Source of the DNA: UMGS172 sp964634675
Lineage (GTDB): Bacteria; Bacillota; Clostridia; Oscillospirales; Acutalibacteraceae
Direction: 5' to 3'
DNA length: 51,278 bases
Assembly: GCA_964634675.1 (NCBI GenBank)
Contig: CAZWLH010000004.1
Location: 1-51,278, forward strand
This document shows, piece after piece, positions 8,589 to 17,312 of the stretch; position 1 is the first letter of the stretch; every line of letters begins with the position of its first letter. Made by a program: the position numbers and the translations under genes. Under the pieces are notes generated by a model. It was not told where the DNA came from. It ran no database searches and saw only the letters and a list, made by a program, of their open reading frames with translations.

Positions 8589-8590
8589 AA

Positions 8591-8628
8591 AAAGCCTTTA
8601 CCGTTTTCTTTGGCGGTAAAGGCTTTTA
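8591..8628. terminator. Bidirectional terminator between mgsA and uvrB
   Basis: Perfect 14-bp inverted repeat AAAAGCCTTTACCG / CGGTAAAGGCTTTT (8591-8604, 8615-8628) flanked by A- and T-runs, serving the converging mgsA and uvrB genes. Confidence 0.85.
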
Positions 8629-8630
8629 GC

Positions 8631-10589
8631 TTATTTTCCTTTTCTCAAACGCTCTATTCTGTCACGAAGCTCGGCGGCGTGCTCGAATTCCAGCAGCTTT
8701 GCGGCCTGCTTCATCTCGACGGTCAGCCGCTTTATCAGCGCTTCACGCTGTTCTCTCGACATCTGACGGACACTCTTCTCATTATCCTGCTTGGGCGTTA
8801 TCTCGATAACGTCGTGAATATCCTTTATTATCGTTTTGGGCACTATTCCGTGCTCCCGGTTGTAGTCAGACTGCAGCTTGCGGCGGCGTTCGGTCTCGGA
8901 TATCGCACGCTCCATAGACGGAGTGACACTGTCGGCATACATAATAACACGGCCCTCGGCGTTTCGAGCGGCACGTCCGACCGTTTGGATAAGAGAGGTC
9001 TCGCTTCGCAGGAAGCCCTCCTTGTCGGCATCTAATATCGCCACAAGCGACACCTCGGGAATATCAAGTCCCTCTCTCAAGAGGTTAATTCCTATCAGCA
9101 CATCGTATTCGCCGAGTCTCAGCTCCCTTATCAGCTTCATACGCTCTATCGTATCAACGTCATAGTGCATATATTTGACCTTTATGCCGAGATTATAGAG
9201 ATAGTCGGTCAAATCCTCGGCCATTTTCTTGGTGAGCGTTGTCACAAGCACACGCTCGCCCTTTTCGGTGCGAATATTTATTTCGGACACAAGGTCGTCT
9301 ATCTGACCGTCGGTCGGCTTGACCGTGATTTCGGGGTCAATAAGACCCGTCGGGCGGATTATCTGCTCTGCCACGGCCTCGGCGTGCTCCTTTTCGAAAT
9401 CACCCGGGGTTGCCGAGACATAGACCGCCTGCGAAATGTGAGAATAAAATTCCTCGAAGGTCAACGGGCGGTTATCGTATGCCGAGGGCAGGCGGAAGCC
9501 GAACTCTATAAGATTTTTCTTTCTTGCCCTGTCACCGCCGATCATTCCTCTTACCTGCGGCAAGGTGACGTGCGATTCATCGACAAAAAGCAAAAAATCG
9601 TCGGGAAAATAGTCGAGCAAAGTGAACGGCGTGCTTCCCTCCTCACGGCGTGAGAGCACCCTCGAATAGTTTTCAACACCCTTGCAGGTGCCGATCTCAC
9701 GGAGCATTTCAACGTCGTATTCGGTTCGCTGTCTTATGCGCTGAGCCTCGATAAACTGATTGTTTTCGGTGAAATAACGCACCCGCTCCTCCATTTCGTC
9801 GGTAATGTCCTTGAGTGCCGCTTCCTTTTCGGTTTCGGGCACGATATAGTGAGATGCAGGATAAATTCCGATATGTCCGAGGGTGGATTTAACCTCACCC
9901 GTAAGCGGATTTATTTCGCTCAGGCGATCGATCTCATTGCCGAAAAATTCGACCCTTATCGCCGTTTCGTCGGAATATGCCGGGAATATTTCCACAACAT
10001 CGCCGCGAACTCTGAATTTGTTTCGGGTAAAATTTATGTCGTTGCGCTCATATTGCAGGTCGATCAGCTTCGATATCAGCTCGTCACGCTCTTTTTCCAT
10101 TCCGGGGCGAAGCGAAATGACCATATTGCGGTAGTCGATCGGGTTGCCCAAGCTGTAAATGCAGGAAACACTGGCAACGATTATGACGTCGTTGCGCTCC
10201 GACAAAGCGCAGGTCGCACTGTGGCGTAATTTGTCGATTTCGTCATTTATAGCCGAATCCTTTTCGATATAGGTATCGGTTCCGGGAATATAAGCCTCGG
10301 GCTGATAATAATCGTAATAAGATACAAAATATTCGACGGCATTTTCGGGGAAGAACTCTCTGAATTCCGAGCAAAGCTGTGCGGCAAGCGTTTTATTGTG
10401 TGCCAGAATCAGTGTGGGACGGTTTACATTTGCGATAATGTTAGCCATAGTAAAGGTTTTGCCCGAGCCGGTGACACCGAGCAGCACCTGCTCCCTTAAT
10501 CCGTTGTTTATGCCGTCGGTCAATTTGCGAATAGCCTCGGGCTGATCGCCTGTCGGCGAATATTTCGATACCAGTTTAAAATTCTCCAA
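8631..10589 (-). CDS. uvrB: Excinuclease ABC subunit B
   Basis: DNA-damage-recognition helicase-like subunit of nucleotide excision repair; UvrA loads it and UvrC then incises. The 652-residue protein has Walker A GVTGSGKTFT, the beta-hairpin region YFVSYYDYYQPEAYIP, DEAD-like DESHVT, helicase motifs VGRAARN, and a C-terminal UVR domain (EHAAELRDRIERLR) for UvrC contact. The start is TTG at 10589 with GGAGG seven bases upstream. uvrA and uvrC are not adjacent. I looked for a LexA/DinR box in its promoter region and did not find a convincing one. Confidence 0.97.
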   Translation of the reverse strand: MENFKLVSKYSPTGDQPEAIRKLTDGINNGLREQVLLGVTGSGKTFTMANIIANVNRPTLILAHNKTLAAQLCSEFREFFPENAVEYFVSYYDYYQPEAYIPGTDTYIEKDSAINDEIDKLRHSATCALSERNDVIIVASVSCIYSLGNPIDYRNMVISLRPGMEKERDELISKLIDLQYERNDINFTRNKFRVRGDVVEIFPAYSDETAIRVEFFGNEIDRLSEINPLTGEVKSTLGHIGIYPASHYIVPETEKEAALKDITDEMEERVRYFTENNQFIEAQRIRQRTEYDVEMLREIGTCKGVENYSRVLSRREEGSTPFTLLDYFPDDFLLFVDESHVTLPQVRGMIGGDRARKKNLIEFGFRLPSAYDNRPLTFEEFYSHISQAVYVSATPGDFEKEHAEAVAEQIIRPTGLIDPEITVKPTDGQIDDLVSEINIRTEKGERVLVTTLTKKMAEDLTDYLYNLGIKVKYMHYDVDTIERMKLIRELRLGEYDVLIGINLLREGLDIPEVSLVAILDADKEGFLRSETSLIQTVGRAARNAEGRVIMYADSVTPSMERAISETERRRKLQSDYNREHGIVPKTIIKDIHDVIEITPKQDNEKSVRQMSREQREALIKRLTVEMKQAAKLLEFEHAAELRDRIERLRKGK

Positions 10590-10709
10590 GGCAATACCTC
10601 CTTAATGCCGAGCCGTTGCTCACACTTCCCCCTTTAATATAACACTTTTCGATTCAAAATAAAAGTCCTTTCGGGGCGAATTTTACATTTCCCGAGATTT
10701 AGTATTTAA

Positions 10710-10738
10710 TTGACATACGATATTCGCTTTGATATAAT
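10710..10738 (+). promoter_or_regulatory. Perfect-consensus sigma-A promoter for the GH16 lipoprotein gene
   Basis: TTGACA (10710-10715), exactly 17 bases, TATAAT (10733-10738). Both hexamers and the spacing are ideal. The implied leader to the start at 10884 is about 140 bases and contains the hairpin at 10791-10815. Confidence 0.85.
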
Positions 10739-10790
10739 TAATCCAAGGAAATACTTGATATTGTACGGAATTTGGGTTTTGCAGAAACAA

Positions 10791-10815
10791 CAGCCTCCCT
10801 CTGACGAGGGAGCTG
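10791..10815. repeat. GC-rich stem-loop in the leader, resembling a Clostridia intergenic repeat fragment
   Basis: CAGC-C-TCCCTC, a TGAC loop, then GAGGGAGCTG: a ten-base-pair stem with one bulged C. The wording resembles palindromic intergenic repeats common in Oscillospirales genomes, from memory only. It is single-copy in this window. It could equally be an mRNA stability or attenuation hairpin of the downstream gene. Confidence 0.35.
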
Positions 10816-10883
10816 TGAACTCTGCTTATCTTTGATTTGACACAATTATATAACAAACAAAAACAAAACTCGGAGCTGAAATT

Positions 10884-12602
10884 ATGAAAAACATCTTTAA
10901 GCTTATATCGGTAATATCCTGCCTTACCTTAATGCTTACGGCATTTGCAGGCTGTAAAGAGGACGGGAAAGGTAACTCGGCCGTTGGCACGGGTCCGTCG
11001 GAATCGGTCTTTTCAAATGAAGACGTTAAATATACCGACGAAAACAACGAAGCCGTTTACCGGGTGGTGCGACCCGACGGTAACGCTGCTCTTACCGCCG
11101 CGGCGGCCAAGGTGTTCAAGGCCTTCAAGAACATAAATATCAAGCTCGGCAACGTCCCCGATTCGGAGGACGGCACCGACAGATATGAAATCCTTATCGG
11201 AAGCACCAACCGCCCCGAATCGCAAGCGGCGGTCGATTATCTTTTGTCTTCTGGAAGGGGCAGATATAACGATTATATCATATGCACTATCGGCAGGAAG
11301 ATCGTTATCAATGCAATCACAACAGATGGAGTTGAAAAGGCCGTGGATCACTTTATCGAAAGCTATGTAAAAGCCAAGGGTGTTTCGGGCGGCATCAAAG
11401 ACATTGTCGAAACAAGCGGCTCCTTCGGCGACATCACGGTCAACGGTGTTGCGATCCACAAGTTTTCGCTTATACGTGACATCACCAACCGCTCATATCT
11501 CGTTCAAACCGAGGCCGAGTCGATGATCAAGCTCATTACCGAGACCACCGGCTTCATTATGACACTCGAAAACGATACCGAAGCCGCCGAAGCCGAATAT
11601 GAGATAATCATCGGAAACGCCAAAAGACCCGGCGTGAAGTCGCAGACGGAATTCGGCTATGACGGATATGAAATTTTGATATCGGGCAAGAAGGTCTATC
11701 TTTCGGGCGGAAGCACCTATGCGGTCCAGGTTGCCGTGACCGAATTTGCAAATATGCTCAAAAAGGGTGCCGTTACCGATGCGGATTCGAAATCGGGAAG
11801 CTATGCCGAAACGGTTGCCGCATATCCTTCGTCAAGCTATTACAGAGTCGTTTGGGGTGACGAATTTGACGGAGATACGCTCGATACCTCAAAGTGGGTC
11901 ACTCCCGAGCCCGGAAATATGAACGGAGAGGTGCCGACATATTGCTATGCCGATGAGAACACCTGCCAGCTTGTGAACGGTGTTTTGATACAGCGTGCCT
12001 TTGTGAATGACGAGGGCGGCTACGATCACAACGATGTTTTGACCTCGAGCGATCTTTTCAGATACAACAAAGGCTATATCGAAATGCGCGCACGTATTCC
12101 CGATGCAAAGGGTGTTTATTCATCCTTCTGGGGCAACGGCCGCAACGCCGAAAACACGGGCGATCTGCTCGAAATAGATATTTTCGAAAGTCTCGGCGTG
12201 GCTCACAAGCAACAGGCCAACGTTCATTATTGGCTTGAGAACGGAGAGCACACCGCCCTTGACGGACACATAAAGGAGCGCTTCTATGAGCTTAAGGAGG
12301 GTACACTTTTCGATATGTACCACACGATAGGCTTCCTGTGGACCGATGAGGTGCTCAATTTCTATTATGACGGCGAGCTTTATTACTCTCAGGCGGCAAC
12401 CGAGTTTGAAGCCGACAAGTTCATCAACATTTACGCAGGCTTCAATGTCGGTTGGAAAAACCGCACTCTGCCAGACAATGCTTCGATCGAATGGCCGCTT
12501 GAATATCACATTGACTATATAAGACTTTATCAAATCGACGGTCAGCACTTTTTAGCCAAAAGCCTTGAAAACTCGGACGGAAGCTTCACTCTCGTTCAGT
12601 AA
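10884..12602 (+). CDS. Secreted lipoprotein with C-terminal GH16 endo-beta-glucanase domain
   Basis: The N-terminus is a lipoprotein signal (lipobox FAGC, modified Cys near residue 23), placing the enzyme on the outer face of the membrane. Residues about 50-165 and 185-300 look like two copies of one module (YEILIGSTNRPES and YEIIIGNAKRPG, each followed by a YAV/GVEKAV helix); I do not recognise it beyond a resemblance to the alpha/beta accessory domain in front of GH20 or GH67 enzymes. From about 315 follows a GH16 jelly roll (WGDEFDGDTLDTSKW) with the catalytic EIDIFE at 430-435 (E430, D432, E435). GH16 members hydrolyse mixed-linkage or beta-1,3-glucans with retention; the exact substrate is unknown. 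It is preceded by a perfect promoter and followed by a bidirectional terminator. Confidence 0.9.
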   Translation: MKNIFKLISVISCLTLMLTAFAGCKEDGKGNSAVGTGPSESVFSNEDVKYTDENNEAVYRVVRPDGNAALTAAAAKVFKAFKNINIKLGNVPDSEDGTDRYEILIGSTNRPESQAAVDYLLSSGRGRYNDYIICTIGRKIVINAITTDGVEKAVDHFIESYVKAKGVSGGIKDIVETSGSFGDITVNGVAIHKFSLIRDITNRSYLVQTEAESMIKLITETTGFIMTLENDTEAAEAEYEIIIGNAKRPGVKSQTEFGYDGYEILISGKKVYLSGGSTYAVQVAVTEFANMLKKGAVTDADSKSGSYAETVAAYPSSSYYRVVWGDEFDGDTLDTSKWVTPEPGNMNGEVPTYCYADENTCQLVNGVLIQRAFVNDEGGYDHNDVLTSSDLFRYNKGYIEMRARIPDAKGVYSSFWGNGRNAENTGDLLEIDIFESLGVAHKQQANVHYWLENGEHTALDGHIKERFYELKEGTLFDMYHTIGFLWTDEVLNFYYDGELYYSQAATEFEADKFINIYAGFNVGWKNRTLPDNASIEWPLEYHIDYIRLYQIDGQHFLAKSLENSDGSFTLVQ

Positions 12603-12610
12603 AAAATAAG

Positions 12611-12642
12611 GGTCATATCCGAGTTTTCATTCGGATATGACC
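12611..12642. terminator. Bidirectional terminator between the GH16 gene and fprA
   Basis: Perfect 12-bp inverted repeat GGTCATATCCGA / TCGGATATGACC with an eight-base loop; T-rich on the plus side and A-rich on the other. Confidence 0.8.
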
Positions 12643-12649
12643 TCTGTTT

Positions 12650-13801
12650 TTATCTGCAAAGCTCGGCTGCCAAAAGCTTTATCTGCTCGGAGCTTTCTTT
12701 GCTCGGTGCCGACATTATTTTGATGTCGGTTTCGGCAAACTCAAGTTCCTTGCACTCTTCCAGCGCTTTTTTCATCATCTTGGCGGCGACGGGTGCCCAA
12801 CTTCCGTTTTCGATAAATCCGACTTTACGCTTTTTGAAGCCACGCTCGCTCAAGGCGGTAAGATATTCGCCCATTGCCGGGAATACCATTCCGTTATAGG
12901 TCACGGAAGCCAAAACAAGCCTGTCATAGCGGAAGGCATCGCTCACGGCCTCGGCCTTGTCACAGCGTGTAAGATCATAAAGCACGGTATCGGTACCGCT
13001 GCTCTTCAAGGCCTCGGCAAGCTCGGCGGCCGCCCTTGCGGTATTTCCGTAGATCGAAGCATAGGCTATGACAACACCGCTTTTCTCGGGTCGGTAGCTT
13101 GACCATATATCATAAAGCTCTATGTAATGGCCTATCTCATCGTTGAGAACCGGTCCGTGGAGCGGAGCAATTATTTTAATATCGTTTGCGGCGGCTTTTT
13201 TTAGCAAGGCCTGAACCTGCACACCGTATTTTCCGACTATTCCGATATAGTAGCGTGCAGCTTCGTCGTCCCATGGCTCATCCGCATCATATGTGCCGAA
13301 CTTTCCGAAGCCGTCGGCCGAAAAAAGGATCTTGTCAAAGCTGTCGTATGTCACCATAACCTCGGGCCAATGCACCATGGGTGCGGTCAAAAAACGGAGC
13401 TCGTGCTGACCGAGGCTCAGAGTATCACCGTCGGATACGGCAATACTGCGTTCGGCCATATCGGTTCCGAAAAAGTTTTTCATCATAGTGAACGCCTTGG
13501 CGGTGGCAACTATTTTCGCTTCGGGGAATGCTTCTGCAAAGCACATAACGTTGGCCGAATGGTCGGGCTCCATATGCTGAACTATAAGATAGTCGGGCTG
13601 CCTTCCGTTTAAGGATTTGCGGATATTTTCGAGCCACTCGTCACCGAACGATGCTTCGACCGAGTCCATAACCGCGATTTTTTCATCGAAGACGATATAT
13701 GAATTATACGCCATTCCGTTCGGGACACTGTACTGCCCCTCGAAAAGCCTTATATCTTTATCGTTAACGCCGATATATTTTACACTGTCTGTTATATACA
13801 T
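12650..13801 (-). CDS. fprA: FprA-type A flavoprotein (flavodiiron protein)
   Basis: Cytosolic oxygen or nitric-oxide detoxification enzyme of anaerobes that reduces O2 to water at a di-iron site. The N-terminal metallo-beta-lactamase-like domain shows the iron ligand motif H76-x-E78-x-D80-H81 (HMEPDH), and further ligands in MVHWPE, FSADGFG and PLHGPV. The C-terminal flavodoxin domain (from about residue 250) begins VVIAYASIYGNTARAA, the FMN phosphate loop. The length of 383 residues is that of the simple class A form, without a fused rubredoxin. ATG at 13801 has an AGAGGGATG-like ribosome binding site. Single-gene unit. Strongly supports an anaerobic host. Confidence 0.95.
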   Translation of the reverse strand: MYITDSVKYIGVNDKDIRLFEGQYSVPNGMAYNSYIVFDEKIAVMDSVEASFGDEWLENIRKSLNGRQPDYLIVQHMEPDHSANVMCFAEAFPEAKIVATAKAFTMMKNFFGTDMAERSIAVSDGDTLSLGQHELRFLTAPMVHWPEVMVTYDSFDKILFSADGFGKFGTYDADEPWDDEAARYYIGIVGKYGVQVQALLKKAAANDIKIIAPLHGPVLNDEIGHYIELYDIWSSYRPEKSGVVIAYASIYGNTARAAAELAEALKSSGTDTVLYDLTRCDKAEAVSDAFRYDRLVLASVTYNGMVFPAMGEYLTALSERGFKKRKVGFIENGSWAPVAAKMMKKALEECKELEFAETDIKIMSAPSKESSEQIKLLAAELCR

Positions 13802-13921
13802 TTTATCATCCCTCTTTGTGTGTTAAAATTTTAACGTTTGAACCATTATACACCATTTCTCCTAATATTTCAATAATCGGAACGGGCTTCAAAAAAATAA
13901 TTTGTTTTGTCGAAATTGTAC

Positions 13922-13950
13922 TTGTATTATCCTTCAAGCTATGTTAAAAT
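13922..13950 (+). promoter_or_regulatory. Possible promoter for the DUF1846 gene
   Basis: TTGTAT (13922-13927), 17 bases, TAAAAT (13945-13950). A moderate match, placed about 70 bases before the start codon. Confidence 0.45.
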
Positions 13951-14020
13951 AATTAAACGGAAAGAGTAGGTGCTTTTCGCTTTTTTATTTTGCGGCACCT
14001 TAAATTGTGGGGGTAAATTT

Positions 14021-15505
14021 ATGTATCGGGTCGGTTTTGACAATGACAAATATTTGAAAATGCAATCTGAGCACATTTCGGAACGCATAAACAAGTTCGG
14101 CGGAAAGCTCTATCTTGAATTCGGCGGAAAGCTTTTCGACGATTTTCACGCCTCCCGTGTTCTGCCCGGCTTTGCCCCGGACTCTAAAATAAGAATGCTC
14201 ACACGCCTTAAGGATCAAGCCGAAATTGTCATTGCGATAAACGCCTCGGATATTGAGAAAAACAAGGTGCGCGGCGACCTCGGCATAACCTATGACCTTG
14301 ACGTTCTCCGTCTTATCGATGCCTTCAGGGGCTTTGGTCTTTATGTCGGAAGTGTCGTTCTTACACGCTATGCCTCTCAGCCGTCGGCCGATGCTTTTGC
14401 GAAAAAGCTCAGCTCGCTCGGCATTCCCGTGTACAAGCATTATTCGATCCCCGGCTATCCCTCCAACCTTAAGCTCATAGTTTCCGATGAGGGCTATGGC
14501 AAAAACGAATATATAAAAACCACCCGTAAGCTGGTCGTTGTCACCGCTCCCGGCCCCGGAAGCGGCAAAATGGCCACCTGCCTCAGTCAGCTTTATCACG
14601 AGCACAAGCGCGGCATCGAAGCCGGCTACGCCAAGTTTGAGACCTTTCCGATTTGGAATCTGCCGCTTAAGGACTCGGTCAATTTGGCATATGAGGCCGC
14701 AACCGCCGACCTTAACGACGTCAATATGATCGACCCGTTCCACCTTGAGGCTTACGGCAAGACCACCGTCAACTACAACCGCGACGTTGAGATATTCCCG
14801 GTTGTAAAGGCCTGTATGGAGCGTATGCTCGGAAGCTGTCCTTATAAATCTCCCACCGATATGGGTGTCAATATGGCGGGCAACTGCATTTTCGACCCCG
14901 AGGCGGTAAAAGAAGCCGCTGATAATGAGATAATCCGCCGCTATTATGATGCTCTTTGCAAGAAAAGCCGCGGTGAGGCCGACGAGACCGAGACCGTTAA
15001 GATCGAGGTGCTTATGGAGCAGGCCGGAATAAACCCGTCGGATCGAACTGTGATCGCCGCCGCGAACGAGCGTGCCGAGGAAACTGGTGCCCCTGCCGCC
15101 GCGATCGAGCTTCCCGACGGCCGACTGATAACAGGAAAGACTTCATCCCTGCTCGGCGCAAGCTCGGCACTGCTGCTCAACGCCTTAAAGGCCCTTGCCG
15201 GAATACCTAAAGAGGCTCGCCTGATTCCGCAAAACGTTATTGAACCTGTTCAGAAGCTCAAGGTCGGTGCCTTGGGCAACCATAATCCGAGACTTCACAC
15301 CGACGAAATACTGATAGCTCTCTGCATCTCGGCCGTGACCGACGAAAATGCCAAGCGTGCCATGGATCAGCTTTCAAAGCTCAAGTGCTGTGAAGCTCAC
15401 TCCTCGGTAATGCTCAGCTCTGTGGACATAAACATCTTCAAAAAGCTCGGCATAAACCTTTCCTGTGAGCCAAGATACCAAACCAAAAAGCTTTATCACG
15501 GATAA
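14021..15505 (+). CDS. DUF1846 family cytosolic protein
   Basis: The 494-residue protein matches the DUF1846 family over its length: N-terminal YRVGFDNDKYLKMQ, a P-loop-like VVTAPGPGSGKMATCL near residue 180, MIDPFHLEAYG, and NYNRDVEIFPVV. Structural-genomics work shows a Rossmann-like fold for this family, but I know of no established function. ATG at 14021 is preferred to an upstream in-frame start at 13970, because TGGGGG lies seven bases before it and the upstream residues are not family-like. Stand-alone gene with its own promoter and terminator. Confidence 0.9.
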   Translation: MYRVGFDNDKYLKMQSEHISERINKFGGKLYLEFGGKLFDDFHASRVLPGFAPDSKIRMLTRLKDQAEIVIAINASDIEKNKVRGDLGITYDLDVLRLIDAFRGFGLYVGSVVLTRYASQPSADAFAKKLSSLGIPVYKHYSIPGYPSNLKLIVSDEGYGKNEYIKTTRKLVVVTAPGPGSGKMATCLSQLYHEHKRGIEAGYAKFETFPIWNLPLKDSVNLAYEAATADLNDVNMIDPFHLEAYGKTTVNYNRDVEIFPVVKACMERMLGSCPYKSPTDMGVNMAGNCIFDPEAVKEAADNEIIRRYYDALCKKSRGEADETETVKIEVLMEQAGINPSDRTVIAAANERAEETGAPAAAIELPDGRLITGKTSSLLGASSALLLNALKALAGIPKEARLIPQNVIEPVQKLKVGALGNHNPRLHTDEILIALCISAVTDENAKRAMDQLSKLKCCEAHSSVMLSSVDINIFKKLGINLSCEPRYQTKKLYHG

Positions 15506-15510
15506 ATCCG

Positions 15511-15547
15511 AAAACCGTCAAAGGTCAAAACCTTCGACGGTTTTTTG
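15511..15547. terminator. Terminator after the DUF1846 gene
   Basis: AACCGTCAAAGGT / ACCTTCGACGGTT stem with a CAAA loop, followed by TTTTTT on the plus strand; it also lies at the 3' end of the converging minus-strand glycosyltransferase operon. Confidence 0.8.
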
Positions 15548-17311
15548 TTATGATATATCGGTAGTATAATAAAGCGGTATATCGTATTCCTTTTCGTAAA
15601 TATTTTTCCAAGCCTCATAGTTTTCGGTCATCATCCGTTCGGCCTGCTTACCTCTCGGAAGCGACGGATCGGGATAGATAGGACGGCCGATGTGAACGGT
15701 GTATTCCTGAATGAAGAAGCCGTCATCGCCTAAAATATCGGAATCCCTCATAGTTATAAAACAAGGCAAAACGGGTACTTGGTTTCTTGCGGCAAGGGTG
15801 TATGCCCCTTTTTTGAGTGGCTTCGGCTTGCGATAGTTCCACCACATACTCTGCTCGGGATAAACAAGTACGAAATTCCCGTCTTTAAGCAGGGTATCGG
15901 TCGCATTCATAAACTTTTTCATAGTCTGACGGTTGGATGACAACGGCAGAGTGTAGCAGTTTCGCATCAAAAAGCCGTAAAATCCCGGGAACGAGGTATA
16001 GTTACCCTCTCTTATAACTCGGTAAAATTTGCGGTTTTTGTGCTCGGCCGCCTCATAAGCAAGCTCAATGGCAAAGCTGTCAAAGGCATTGAAATGATTG
16101 CAGGTAACGACGGCACCGCTTTCGAGTGCCTTGAAGTTTTCGAGTCCCTCGATGCCGTTGATAATGAGCTTTTTGTCATCCATCATTCGGTAAACGAAGC
16201 GGTGAGCGGCGGCATAGGCAATTTTCGTTTTAAATCTTTTGTAAAGTCCGCGCCTGAGATATTCAATGTCCTCGGGATTTAAAACGGTGCTCGGCGGATC
16301 CTGCTCAACATCCTCATCAAACCGTCCCTGACGCTCATAGCTCTCTATTTTTTTGAGTATTTCCACTCTGTCCCGGTCACGCTCCGAGGCGTTTTTTCTG
16401 TTAAGATAATTGTCTTCACGCTCGGTTTCTAACCTTGCAAGCTCCAAAAGGCGGTCACAGCTTTCGGCATCACGCTGTCTTTCACGGTCGGTATAGGCTT
16501 CCAATACGGCGTGCATTTCTTCCGCCACCGACGAAAGATCGGCGTATTTCCAAAATAGCTCTCCATAGCGGCAATCCTTATAGTGCCACGGCTTGCTCGT
16601 CATTATATAATGCAGGATATGCGCTTCTGAAATATCATAAGGTATCTCGCCGAATATTTCGGTATTCCAACGGCTGTCAAGCCAAAGCACGTGATCCTTG
16701 CAGATCAGATTGAGGTAATCCTCATCCTGTGTCACAACAAAGTTGTACTCCTTTAACAGTGAGGTGAAACTCGCAAGCACGTTTTTCTCTCTGAATTTTT
16801 TGCAGTTTATGAGCATAAGTCCCGCATTGAAAAAATTATGCCTTGAAACACCCACAACACGCTCACAATAGGTGCCGTAGGTATCGACCTGAACCATTGC
16901 CTGTTCGTGACAGGCACCGACCCATTTATCTCCCGGCTCGATGTCGAAAAGGCGGCTGATATCCCCTTGAACGACCGTGTCACTGTCGATGTAGACAGCT
17001 TTGTCAAGTGTCGGAAACATTTCGGAGATAAAAAATCTGTAATAAGTGGTCTTTGAATAGTAATCCCTTATCGGAAGGCGATCGGAGACCGACTCGAGAT
17101 ATTCCGAAACATCGTCAAAGGTGATATTAAAGCCGTCGGTCGAAAGCTCGAGCGTCTTTTGCTTCATTAGGTCGGACACTCCCGAATGAAGAATGTGAAT
17201 ATCATAGCTTCTGTCCCTGTTGCGGTTGCAACGCATAGAATAAAGCGACACTATCGTATATTTGACGAAGTTATCATCGCAGGCATAAAACACCGAAACC
17301 GTTTCATTCAT
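15548..17311 (-). CDS. GT8 glycosyltransferase - PlsC acyltransferase fusion
   Basis: This 587-residue protein joins two enzymes. Residues 1 to about 260 are a family 8 glycosyltransferase: YACDDNFVKYTIVSLYS at the start, the metal-binding DxD in VYIDSDTVVQGD, NFFNAGLMLIN and the QDEDYLN segment. A charged, probably coiled-coil linker of about 80 residues (rich in R, E, D, K) follows. Residues about 370-587 are a PlsC/AGPAT acyltransferase with the HX4D motif in CNHFNAFDSF, an EGNYTSFPG substrate loop and YPEQSMWWNYR in place of the usual FPEGTRS. GT8 enzymes transfer hexoses from nucleotide sugars; PlsC enzymes acylate lysolipids. Last gene of a three-gene operon, one base after the upstream gene. 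A role in glycolipid or lipid-anchored glycan assembly is inference. Confidence 0.9.
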   Translation of the reverse strand: MNETVSVFYACDDNFVKYTIVSLYSMRCNRNRDRSYDIHILHSGVSDLMKQKTLELSTDGFNITFDDVSEYLESVSDRLPIRDYYSKTTYYRFFISEMFPTLDKAVYIDSDTVVQGDISRLFDIEPGDKWVGACHEQAMVQVDTYGTYCERVVGVSRHNFFNAGLMLINCKKFREKNVLASFTSLLKEYNFVVTQDEDYLNLICKDHVLWLDSRWNTEIFGEIPYDISEAHILHYIMTSKPWHYKDCRYGELFWKYADLSSVAEEMHAVLEAYTDRERQRDAESCDRLLELARLETEREDNYLNRKNASERDRDRVEILKKIESYERQGRFDEDVEQDPPSTVLNPEDIEYLRRGLYKRFKTKIAYAAAHRFVYRMMDDKKLIINGIEGLENFKALESGAVVTCNHFNAFDSFAIELAYEAAEHKNRKFYRVIREGNYTSFPGFYGFLMRNCYTLPLSSNRQTMKKFMNATDTLLKDGNFVLVYPEQSMWWNYRKPKPLKKGAYTLAARNQVPVLPCFITMRDSDILGDDGFFIQEYTVHIGRPIYPDPSLPRGKQAERMMTENYEAWKNIYEKEYDIPLYYTTDIS

Positions 17312-17312
17312 T

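Noticed and set aside
9165..9653. Plus-strand open frames opposite uvrB
   Set aside because: uvrB is conserved over its whole length; these frames have no ribosome binding sites and no family resemblance.
10620..10680. Possible LexA/DinR box upstream of uvrB
   Set aside because: The best candidate (CGAA..GTT on the minus strand) has the wrong half-site spacing and lacks symmetry.
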